Below, piece by piece: positions 33,688 to 46,200 of a DNA stretch of 64,000 nucleotides (position 1 is the first letter of the stretch; every line of letters begins with the position of its first letter). The notes below the pieces were generated by a model. It ran no database searches. It was given only the letters and a program-made list of their open reading frames with translations, and had not been told where the DNA came from. The DNA is from Bradysia coprophila (taxonomy: Eukaryota; Arthropoda; Insecta; Diptera; Sciaridae), in the NCBI RefSeq assembly GCF_014529535.1, contig NW_023503409.1, positions 7,750,390 to 7,814,389 on the forward strand, written 5' to 3'. The position numbers and the translations under genes were made by a program.

Positions 33688-35002
33688 TCATTCTAATGAT
33701 ATATTGCTTATTGTGCCGTTAAATGCATATTGGTCAAGTATTGATTTGCAGTCCAAGTCTCGTATGCATTTTTTATGTATTTGAGATTTGTTTGAACTTT
33801 CAACAATAATCTTTTTGAGATAGACTTGAAGCGAATTTCGATAATTGAAATTCCATTCTTCCGGCAAGTACAGACCCCATACCACAATGTTGACGATCAA
33901 AATGGTAACGGCAAGAACTTTAAGAATCGTCAAACAGATTTTTTGCATCTTTTCCTCCCACGGATGTGATTGGAAATTTTTTAGCACCAAAATGGACACT
34001 AAAAATCCGGTAACAGCACCTCCGAAGTGAGCTGCATGGCTTATCTATGATAGAAATGATTAGGATTATGCCATTGATCACGATCATTTGACATCTTTTC
34101 CTTACGTCTGAGCCTTCATGATTTTTTTCAAGTGCGTAGAAAATCGAAAAACCAATGTCGAAAGACATGTACGCTAAGAGCCAAAACAAACGGCAACATT
34201 TACGGTCCATTTCGTTCCAATTTAAAATAATTGTCGATAGATGAGAAAATAGCAGTCCATATACAGCAGCAGAAGCACCGGCGGTGTATGTCCTTGGACT
34301 CAGCACAGTAATGAATAACGTACCACCGACAACGGATGCTATATAGATTATTGAAATGCGTCTCCAATTATGCACGATCTCCAGTGGAATGCCCAATATT
34401 AATTGAAATATAACGTTCGACCAGAGATGGTGGAGGCTGTGAAATATTTCGATTTAATGGATGTGGATCATTAAATCTGGAAAACATTTACCCAATATGA
34501 ACGAACATAATGGTGACGAGTCGCCAGAGTTCATGTCGACGATGTGGATCGTACCCGAGATTAATCAGCAAGTCCTGGTTGTTCACGTTGTACATCAAAA
34601 AAACCTAAACGACAACGAACCAATGGAAAAGCTATGAACGTAAATATGTTCGTATTTTACTTGGATGATGGAGATGCCAACAATAAAGCTCGGGAAATGT
34701 TTCGATTGTTTTTGTGGCGATTGGTCTATTATAACCATTGTGACCATGGAAGAATTTTGTGCCTCAACGTCTCGCATTAATATCACTTCCGGCAAAGGAG
34801 CTCTTTGTCCACTCCGTTGATTTGGTGGTAAGACAACATCTTCGGCGAATGTGCCGATTTTCTCGGAATTCTGTCTCAGTAGTCTTTTCTGTGAAAAGTA
34901 AGGGGTAAGTGTAGGAGTTTCTTCTAATCAAATGCCTTTGTATTTCCTTACCCATTTGGGAGTTGGAGGAGCCGCTTCAGCTTCCGATCGGTACGGATCC
35001 AT
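33688..35002 (-). CDS. Rhomboid intramembrane serine protease, copy 2
   Basis: Tandem paralogue of the neighbouring gene with identical exon structure: 35002-34952, 34888-34661, 34604-34492, 34436-34106 and 34044-33688, again exactly 359 residues. All catalytic positions are kept (His134, Asn138, Ser186 in AGASAAVYG, His247 in SHAAHFGG), also with GASA. Protein changes are scattered (for example SILDQYAFNG for SVLDQYSFNG; EKNHEGSD for QKQDVGSR at the end of exon 4) with no frameshift or stop, which argues that both copies are under selection. The unit upstream is duplicated too, so it probably carries its own promoter. Confidence 0.93.
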
Positions 35003-35769
35003 GTTTTTCTGTGTTTGGGTATATAAGTAAGTGTGTTATATGTGTGTGTATGTGTGAGTATGTGTAATTTGGTATTAGGATGGATGATTGTGTGTGAAAT
35101 GAAAATGTCATTTTGTCAGTCAGTCCGAACCTTACAGCATTGACAGACTAAATAAAGAAAAGACAATTCAAAATAGTTTGCACTCGTGTTCAATGTACTG
35201 TTCATATTCATATAGAAGCTGAAAATGCATGTAGCTTTTGCCTCATACTGTGAGACACTTTATGAAGAAAAGTCGAAGAAAACTTTTTCACAAAAACGTG
35301 AGTTTATAGAGTCAAGGCATCTTCATGAAGATAAATAAATTACATTTTTCAAAGATTTAACACTAAATTAGAAAATTTAAACAAAGCCATACGTACACAA
35401 TTAGGAAATGGGAAAAAGACGTAATAGACAAGCACCGGCACTTTTGTTTTATTCAACAACAATTCAGATTTTCTAGCAGTGACTTTTATGGCGCATGTGC
35501 TACCAATAGTTTAAAAAGCTTTGCCTGTGTAGTAAGATATGAACTTGAAGTTCTCATCAACAACAAAAGCTTTGGTCGACGTTATCAATTGGAACAAAGG
35601 GAATAGATAGTCCACACACTAATGACATTTGTAGATTTGCGTATAGCAACATTTAGTAAACCTAACTTAATATTGGTTGATAGAAATAGTCCGTCTTAGA
35701 TATCAATGCAAACACATGCATGTGTTAAAAGATGGTCCTCTCATGCGTGCATGCGCAAATCGTTGTTTT

Positions 35770-38700
35770 CGTTTTGTTAAAAAAGCTTTATTCAGCTTTA
35801 CTATCAACCAAAAACATTTCATATTACAATCTGGCTTGAATGAATCGTTATAATTAGGCTCTATGCAGATGCAGCGGATGCAGTGGATTTCGAGTTTATA
35901 AAATGTAAAAGCTCATAAAACAGTTGCAAGCATTCGAGACTGCGCAAATTTTCTTTTTATCGTTATACATGAAAGTTCTTTTAATTTGTTACAAAAATTC
36001 CAAAGAAGTTAGAAAAATACGGACAGAAAAAGAAATATTCATATCAAGAGCACACGGCAGTAAAGGCACGTGACGCAAGTCCTTAAAAAAATATGAAATT
36101 AAATTTTTGTTTCTCGCTCGGTTTAAATTTAAATTGACATCGAAGTAACCGATAGTCTGAAAAAGGATTTGAATATGTTAATCACACAGCCATTTAAGTG
36201 CCGACAGAATTTTTGTATGTATTGGCGCTGACTTGGAAATTTTTGTATAGCTAGTCTAGCTAGTATAGCATAAATAGTAAACGATTTAATTATCATATCG
36301 CGATAATCTTCCTATTTAAATATAGGATCTATTTGTCGGGGCCTGAACGGCTGTCGCCCACTACAACAATTTTACAATGACGAAGCATTTTCATTTTATC
36401 TATTGTGTTTCTCAGATTGGAAGTAGAAAAGAGTGTAATGTTTTTACGATAATGCCCTCTCTTCAGTTAAGTGTACTGGCACTATTGTTCATAGTCACAA
36501 AGCGGTTTATGAAAAACACTTCAATCTGAAATAATTTTTATTTTCCGAATGAAATAAATCACTCCAAATAATTTATTAAAATATAAATTCCTTTCACTTT
36601 TCGCTGAATATAAACTTCTAAATTGTACTGTGTGTACATGTATACCAATTGTATATACACGTATTGCTGTGCGCAGACAACACAATGCCATTCAATGGAA
36701 CGGATACAAGACACGCGAATATAATACACATATTAAAGCAACAAAGTGATATGAATGCGCAAGGAAATTAGTAAAAGATAAAATAGAAATGAAAAATCAA
36801 ATTGTTTTAAATTCCGTACGGGGCCGGCAGTTCAAAAATAAATAAATATTTCATCTGCGTGAGGCAATATAATTGTATACAAAGAAAGAGACATCATCTC
36901 AGTTCTTTTGTGGCCATTAAAAGGACTTCTATCCGACCCGCCGTCTATCTTAAATAATTGAGAAACGAAACGACTGTCGAATTCTGAAAATTGAATTTCT
37001 TTTGTCAAGGTCGATTCACTCAGTTATGTATTGAGGTGAACATAAAGTTAATTGTACTCGATAATAAATAATTTGCTTGAAAAAAAAAGGTGAAATGAAT
37101 CCGAGTCAATCAACAGTCTATAGAGAAGGAAATTGTTGATTTTTTTTTATGGATTCATATAATCAAGCAACTTGTTAACAATGGACCAAAAATAATTTTA
37201 CATGCTTTTGAACCGAAAATCGGTCATTTCTTAAATGGAACATTTTCTGTTCGTACGGACAAAAAATGAAAAATCGGTCTTCGCCTCGAATCAAAAAACT
37301 TTACACGACGCAACTGCCTTGGACGATTGATCTTAGGCAATTAAATTTTATCGAGTTGTAACCCGATCGAAGTGAACAATTCGAGAAAAAATTCAAAATT
37401 GCTCATATTTTCGGTTACGACGCATGAAATAGTTATTTGTTACCCAAGGGAAGAAAAGTGGGAAATTTCCTTCCATCGACATGAAATTTCCTATTTTTCT
37501 TCCCGATGTCAACACATAATTTTTCACAACAATGGCTCCGAAGTTTCAACGCAGGGGAGAAAATTAATATTTTCTCGCCTGAGTTGGGAAAATATCTGTT
37601 ATTTGCTAATGCTACATGCATCGAAAACCGTACTTTTATTGTTTCAAGCTGTACTTTCGACGACCTCAGCATGTAAAATCCATTACAAAACTGGGAGTAA
37701 AAGGATACAAAGTCTGTTTTCGTGTCTTTATTAATCTCGGCCTTTATTTCCAGGAAGTTGAACATTCTATGATTTTGTCAATATTCCAAAAATAGCTATC
37801 AATTAAACCGATCAAATGCTACAGATTTCTTAGACCAACTTACCAGCAAGGTAAACATATGCTGCAATTCTCATAACGCCCAGCCAAATATGCAAATTTC
37901 GTCAGTGACAAGCGCATATATTTCAAGTCCATATCGTATCGAATTAAATCAATTATTTAACGAAACCTATTAATTTACGTCTTGGCTGAAACGCTCGACA
38001 AAAAACCACAGCAAACTGATTTCCGTGCAATTTCGGGCTAATTGATTTCTGCATATTAACTCTTTTTTTTGTTCCTCCACATCTAGAATATGCAACGCAG
38101 TCTCCAATAATGTTCCAACACACAGCCATCAAATTATGAAGAAAAAAAATGCTCAATTTTATAATTACGGAACTATTACTGAACCATTCTTTTGGTATTT
38201 CTTTAAAATCCGGGTGGGAATTGTAAATTAACCTTTAATCGAATGTTATTAATTTCACACTCATTTCTGACATTGACAATACAAAATCAACATGAATGTC
38301 ATATGCGAAAATACCAATTTCCATCTATACCTGTACGAAAAAAAACACCAACCAAGACCTAAACAATCGACATGCCCGAGAACAAACTGTCGAATTTATT
38401 ATACATAAGAATTGTATATACAACACCGACTTGACGGGTAATACAATTACTAAGGTGAATGAATGCTCAGCTCAGACAATACTCATACAGTTTTCAATCA
38501 AAACGTTTCACAATGAATGAATGACTAAATAATATTCGTTGTTTAATATTTAAAGTAATTCAAACCACAAGGTCGCTGTGAAATGATTTTATTGTAAAAA
38601 TTTTCGTGCGTAATCGCTGTGACGTCGTCACTATAATATTACGGTTCCACAATATGAATGATGATGATGAATATACCATCACCATTAATACGACAAGAAA

Positions 38701-40190
38701 TACCTTTACCATAACGTGAACGATCGAGTGACATCATGAACTGGAAAAGAATTCTTTCCACAAATTTCTTAATTTATAAATAGAATTTCAAAGAAGAGCC
38801 ACAAATATTCACATTTATTCAGTGCGGTGATTTTTTTCGTTTCGTTTGAAATTCTTATTTCATAGGAGAGTAGGTGCGAGCCTCATTACTCATGATAATT
38901 TATTTCACTTAAAAACAAATATCATCATCATCGTTGAATGTGTAGTATATACCTCCCCAGAATGCTTTAACCGTCACAATAGTTAACAACAAAGTGCAAA
39001 CATAAAACATAAATTAATTTATTCATTTATCTAAATTTGTTTCAACGCGAGCTGAGACCAGTATCCATACGAAATCCCTGTTCAAATGCGATTAATTGAT
39101 GTTGAACGATTTAGGTTTTATTGTGCTTGTAATGATCATGATCTAATAAAAAGAGATCGATAAATATAAAAGTGCGTAGGCTGTGAGGTGTTGGATGTAA
39201 TAATTTACTGAGGCAGCTACTAAAGAACTTGATGGATTAGATAATTATATTCAGCTGTAATACGTTCTTCATTGCGAATGTTGTGATCATAAGTGTTAAA
39301 TAAACCGATTAGGTGATGATTAATGATGGTTATTATAAGCTTTTAAACAAAATGATCTGATTTCTTATTGCATTCATGAGGACGTGACAATAACATCCCT
39401 TGATTTTTCGATATAATTTGGACAAAGAAAAACTAAGAATTTTTTCGGTATCTGGATGCGTATACGCAATTAATTGTGCAATATCAGACTGCAAACGATA
39501 GTGAAAAGTCATTGACTCTTCACAATTATTGTAATTGCAATTCACGGTCACAATGTGCATATATAACTCGTTTTCATGTTACTTTCACATTAAAATTATT
39601 TCGGACTCAACATTTTTAATGCTAACTGAAGAAGTATAAGACTTTGTGTGTCTCTGACGCCAGAAATAATGAGATCTGTTATCGATATCGAAGGTTAAAA
39701 TAAGCGAGATGTACTTTGACTGATGTTCTTTTCATATAGTAAAATGGATGTGCTTTAAGCATAAGTTATACGCTAAATAGAGTGTTGAAACTAGACAGTG
39801 TACTAAGCAATTTTTGGCATTGCAAAAAAATTTGGAAAACATTTTCATGTAAAATAGTACTTTAGCACTTTAGTACTTTGGCAGCGAGCACCGGTGGCTA
39901 CTCATGTTTGCAGTACCTTTATAAAATATAAGTTACAAGTGAGAAAAAGGCCATTTATAGCATCGCTACAGAACACAAAAATAACAACATCTACTCTCTC
40001 TGTCTCTCTCTCTATGTATGTGTCTCTAATATGTTCTATGTTCATGCTAGAAGCAGTACTGTGCCTACGGAAAGATTTTTAAAATTTTATTTTGGAGTGA
40101 TAGGACTTGCGTCACGACCCTTCACTAACGTAGTGCCATGAAAATCTTTAGACTTTTCTAATGTTTTCGCATTATTTTATCAAAAAATTT
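35770..40190. other. Gene-poor region upstream of Expansion-like gene
   Basis: About 4.4 kb without a supported coding gene. A splice acceptor TTTTCTTTTCCAG ends at 40200, 12 nt before the ATG of the next gene, so a non-coding first exon probably lies in or beyond this stretch. No duplicated or inverted elements were identified apart from short AT-rich redundancy. Confidence 0.45.
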
Positions 40191-40212
40191 TCTTTTCCAG
40201 CATTAAATAGCC

Positions 40213-43200
40213 ATGGTATCACGTCGGAAAATTCTGTCCCGCTCCAGGGATGATCTCAATTTGGACGCTACATATCAACAACAGGGTGAAGAGGAAGATG
40301 TGTGGCATCAAAAAGAAAAATTATTTAAGGTACGTTACACGCATGCATGATGATTTGATTTGCTTTTTCTTTTCTCAAAATTGTTTATGAAAATTTTAGT
40401 TTAATTAGTGCCATTTATCAGCAACCTGTTTATTGCATCTTTTATTAGCTGGGTAAAACAATATTAATGATTAATGCCTCTAAGTAGTAAAAGTTTATCT
40501 GACCGTTTGATCTTACCTACACTGTGCACATTGTTCGATAGTACAGATAGAAATGGTAAACAACGGTAATGTGACTTCTAAAAATTTGTTTAGCATTTTC
40601 ATCTGTTAATCGTAAAGATTATTTTGTGTTAATTAATACTGAAATACCTCGGGCGGCAGGAAAGTACTTAAAAATTAGTATTAATTACATTCCCACAATT
40701 ACAATGCGTTACATAAGATAATATGAACAAATTGACCACGTTCGCATAGGTATCAATTTAAAACTTTACGATAGCTCCACAATGCCTTTTACAGACTCTA
40801 CGATATACACACAGATTAATGACAATCATTTCAAAACGAAAGTTGAATCGAAGATAAAAAAAATTGTGCGTATTTTTGCGCGGTTAGTTTTGATGTTTAA
40901 GCATTTAAATGTACTTGTCAATTACACCCAATGGATGTTTAATCAATTTCGTTTGATATCAAAATTGTTGACTGAGAATTTATGTATTTTTGTGCGGAAG
41001 AAAAAATGTTTAACGCAGAGTTCAACGAATATAAAATGAAAATATTTTTTTTTCTCATTTTACTTTTGTCTAATTTTACATTTTACATTACAATTAAATT
41101 AATTTGAATATTTGAAATATTTACTATCATTACTTTCACTCATAAATATTCAGTTTTGGAAGAGGAGAGAAATAAAAAATTGGTTTGCCTAAGACAAGGC
41201 CTAAGACACATTTTTATTTGAGCTAATTTGCATTTGATGTAAGTCTTATGAATAATTATGCTTTAATTTGTGTGTGATCGTGTTATTCTTGAGAATTCAA
41301 TTTTTTGTTTGTTATAATAACTCAAAACTTTCGTTATTTATTTTGTTAAGCACTTCCTACCCTACTCATTTCCATTTTAGAGACAATTGGACCTATTAAG
41401 CTGTGACTGGACCGAGTAAACAATCTGTTATCGATAGGATCGCCAAAACTGTGCAATTACCTCCGCTTAATGTAGTTTTTATACAACGAAATAAATAAAT
41501 GTTGAAACGAATGAAGTAATAGATTTCGTATAAAATATCAAACAAAATAAGGAATAAGGAAGCTTCAGATGATTTTTTCTAGTCTGCTTTTATTTTACTA
41601 AGATTCTTTAATTCTAATCAATTTAAGCTGATGTAGCGATCGGTGTTATTTAAGAGGCATCGGTGCTTTTCTTAAAAGCATACCTTAGGGCGATTTCAGC
41701 TAATTCTGGATTTTATTTTACTTTTGATGATATCTTTCCATCAGAATCCTTTTTCAAATGTTTTAGGTTCTAAACAGAAAATACATTTGGTTGTAGCAGT
41801 TTGACCGGCTCTGAGAAAAGTGAGCAGTTTATGAAAATTTCGTTAAATAACGGCTCACTTTTCTCAGAGCTGGCCAAACGACCATAACCAAACGTATTTT
41901 CTGTTTAAAACCTAAAACATTCATGGTCGGAATTGCGGTCGTACATTTTTGAAAAGGGATTGGGATTGGGATGGAAAAGATATCATCAAGTGTAGGCTAC
42001 AATTTTAGCTAAGTACCGGTGCCTCTTAATTCAGCATGATTTTGTGAATCCGCAACGCAGTTTAATTTCTGTTATTTTGGCCCCGCGGGGTTGCACCAAC
42101 ATAAATAGATAAATTTAAAAGAGTTCTACTGAGTTCTGGTACATGTTCGTAGAGCGTTGGTACTTGTCTGATGATTATTACAAATTTCGTGATACGTTTG
42201 CCTTTTCAAAAACTCTGTCGCGATCTCTAGTTTTTGAATTAAACATGAAGCTTCCAAAGTTTGCAACTTTTTGAAGCTTATTTTTTTACACAAAAGCTTT
42301 ACCTACACTTACATGTACTTACCTAAAACATTACCCCTATCCCTCTTGAATAGATGATAAGCCTAAAATTTCGATTTTGCCAACCAGAAAATAAATATTT
42401 TTCTTAATTTCCCAGGAACATATTCAGGAAGTGCTCGATAAGTGGAATCAAATCGACGACGAAATATGGGCAAAAGTAATTGTATTTGAAAGGAATCGTC
42501 GCATTGCAAAGGCATACGCTCGAACGCCGGTTCTCACAATAAATGGCGCAGAAGACGGGTTCGATGGAATGCGGTAAGTGTTTCGATCTGGTTAAACAAA
42601 CTTAATTAATGTGTTCTCGGCTAGACGTTAAAAAATTGCTTGCAGAACAGTTCAAGGATGTTAACTATATATGCGCCAGTAGAACTGAAAGTCCTTTACT
42701 TGCACAGAAGAATCAAGTTTCAAAAGCATGAGATTCGGCATAGGCTTATAATTTATTGTAGTTTAGACTTAGCAATGTCGAACAATCATGATTCATGCTT
42801 TTTACCATGTAATTGTATGTGCTGTGGAAACCGGACATTAAAACATGAATTTTATTTTCGAAACTAAATTAAATGAAAGATCGAAGTATTTTTATAAATA
42901 AAGAACCAGCAACTAACCAGACGACCTTGCATCGCGTGTACACTTTAATTGACCATACCGACTGATATCCATAAAGAATGTTATTGTTGAACATAAAAAC
43001 AACATGTCGCAATAGTTTCGATTTGCTAAGTATTGGCGGCTAAAAGAATAAATCCTGGTGGACATGGTATAGAGAGTTTGTCCGCAAATTATTTAAACTG
43101 GAAATAGATTTATTGGCTTTACATTATATATAGATATACTTTACTCGCATAGTAACCCATAACGCCGTGTAGTCATACACATAGTTCAGTTTATCATATG

Positions 43201-46200
43201 AGAAATTTTTCATTTGAACGAATGTTAAACTCAATGCTGTTTTTATTAACTTTTTGATTTCTTAATTTGGTTCATGTTCGCATGAGAAATTCGTTCCATT
43301 GCATGTGCAATGAATTAAAAATTGCCGTTCAGTTTGTACTTTGAATAATTTTTTATAGGCAGTAAGCGTATCACCAGTATAGTTATCGGTTCTGTTAGTT
43401 CTTTTGAACTAGGTCCAGAAATCCACAGATTGATACCAAATCTTTTACTTCAGAAGTTTTTACAACAAATTTTCCTAAATAAAAGACAACATCGCCTACT
43501 TTCGTAGCTTATTTTACCGTTTCTGCTGATAACAGATGATAAGCAGAAAAGTTGATGACTTAGTGAAAATGAAGTAAAGACAGGAATTTTCATTTTTTCT
43601 CAAAGGTTTGTTATGTTGAGGTTTCCTTCTGCCAATTGTGCAGAATTAAAACAAAATTCCTTAGTTTGCCAAGGTTTCGACTCTATGAGCCAACATCAGG
43701 GCGTAAAAATAACTCGTCATTTACGGTTCGTCAAATTATAAGTTTTTTAAGAGTAATTATATGAAATTTTAAACCAAGGAGCCTCCGATCTTTATAAGTT
43801 ATATCTCGTTCGAAAGCTTTTTCCAGACTGAGTAATTTTTAGAAGAATATTTATCTTCAAAAACTTTCGCCTTAGGTGTCTTATCACTGTCTTATCACAG
43901 ATCACACATATCACGGTCGGATCATATCGTTTATGGTGTCAATCGAAAGGTTGGAGTTCAAGGAACGATATAAGACAAAAAATTTCTATCAAAAGTTTTG
44001 ATACGGATGAGCTAGAGTGACTCAAGTTTCACGGGGGTGTCATTTTTGTGCTTTTTTTTGAAAAAAGAATAGATACTGTTGCCTGCGCGACCACTTAACC
44101 TGAGCCATTTATATAGGGTTATAATCTAGGTGTCTAGTGATGACATCTCATACCATTAGTTTGCAGGTATCCGGATTGCGCCATCCTCCGGACCTCTTCG
44201 AAAATAGTCAATTTTTCGAGGTAAAATTGATGCTTAAGCAGAACTTTTTTGAACATATCGATACTGCTAAATTTGTACCTTGTTGAGGCTAGTATTTGAC
44301 CATAATTTCACATTTACCCGATTAGTTGTAAGGAGAATATTGCCTAAATATACTTTTGCCTTATCCGGTGTAGTGCATTTTTCCCAAAGGTCCACACCTA
44401 AGGTGAAAGTGTTTGACAAAAAATATACAAATGACTCAGCATGAGACCCCTTGGATTTCAATTAGTCGACGTTTTCGCAAAGTGACTCTTAAACTAATCA
44501 GGAACATATCTCGATAAAATGAAAAAAAAAATAACAAAATTTGATGTGAAAATGTATTTAATTTAACTAACGAAAAATGAACAAACAAAAAAAAACTTTA
44601 TCATCAGCACAGCCAATATTATTGTTTAGAGCAGAGGTTTCATGCGATACAGCATCGACAATTTGGTGTTTGAATTGCGATTTCATAACTCAGTAGATCT
44701 TTGTTCCATGCATGCAAAAATCAAATTATCGTACAGAGTCGAATTTTTGCATAAAATTGCGATTTCATAACACACCGGACACAATATCAAGTGATTCTTT
44801 TTCGTTTCCGTTGGACTCACGATGTCCATCGGTACCTCAGTATAATCGTCTTCCAAACTAAACTTTTCCTTTTTGACGACCACTGTCAACGAATCTGTTT
44901 CAGTGCCGCCTTCCACCATATCGACTGGAAACAAGATTATTGGAGCTTCATCAACATCGCCTAACTTTTCCTTGCCATCGACAGCTTCTAAGGATTCTTT
45001 TCTGCCACCATCTTCCAATGATTTTCCTTCATAGCTGTCATTATCAGTTGATGACAACTCCATATCGTCGTTGAAATAGGTGGTAACTAAAAACCAAATA
45101 GTTCCATAATTCATTCGTCGGTTTTGTTTTGGTTATGTATCATCCGGCACTTACTGTTTAATTCATCTTCACTTTCTTCCAACATATCCATGTCAAAATC
45201 TGAACTTGACCCTCCTGACGAATTATATGCCATTTCGGATGTTTAACTTCAAACTTCAGACGGTTTTCGATGTAAACTTGGGAGCTTAGCTTGTGTTCGG
45301 TACCAGTATTTTTTTTAACTAAACTGTAGTGTCAATCATGTCAATAGATTAGGCGCGTTATTACGAGGAATTCCTCGAGAGGTGTGTGTGTATTGGGGAT
45401 ATTTTCGATGAATGTTTAACACAGGGTGACTGTTACAAGCAAAGAGCTCAAGAGTTTCGGTCGTTTATAATAAAATGTAACGATTTCGTGAATAAATGGC
45501 AAGGCTGTGTGACTCATGCAAGCAAAAAACATGTTCAGGAAATGAAGTAAAAGATTTTGATTTAATCGAAATTTGCTTAGATCAAAAATGAAGTAACAGA
45601 TCAGATAGTTATAAGTTATAACTTATAACTGCTGATTCACTTGCCGTCAGTAAAAGATTGAAACTAATGAAGCAAAGGAATTTGTTTTAATCTGTTGAAA
45701 ATGCTTTTTCAGAAGTATACGATTCGATAAAAACAACAACAGCATAACATAGCAAATTAAATAGTAAAACATTCACACCCCAAATCAGTAACGTCAGTAA
45801 AACGACTTCTGCATAGAACTTTTGCTCTGTCGTTCAATTGAAATTTAATTGAGACGCTTGAACTCACGCAAATATTTTATTTTCTAGAATTGGACTATGC
45901 GGTTTCGATAATCCTATGAGAGATTCGAAAACTGATGAAATCAAACATCAAGTCGGACAGGTAATATAATTCATGATTTTATAAATACTTATGTTGATGT
46001 TCTTCTTTCATCGATAAAAAACGAAAGAAACTTGTTTGCTGTGTGAACTTTATGATGTAAAACATTTGAGCGAACCATTCATATAAAAAATTCATTTTAA
46101 TTAAAAAAAGGACACGCAACGGATTAATCAATTATTACTCTAAAATTGGGTCCAAGAAACAATTGAAAGGTTAATTTTTGTAATTAGCACTCAGTAATCC

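Larger units (their letters stand above)
30855..35765 (-). repeat. Tandem segmental duplication with rhomboid genes
   Basis: The string ATCTACACGGAATATATTTC with CTGTTGCCAGTCAAGTAT occurs at about 30861 and again at about 33570, marking the 3' edge of each unit. Each unit then holds a rhomboid gene and about 0.75 kb of upstream DNA with matching blocks (GTGTGTGAAATAAAAATGTC at 32860 and its match at 35090; AGAAAAGACAATTCAAAAT at 32935 and 35156; the GAATAGACGAGCACCGGCA region). Units are about 2.7 and 2.2 kb, the difference being in non-coding DNA. Confidence 0.88.
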
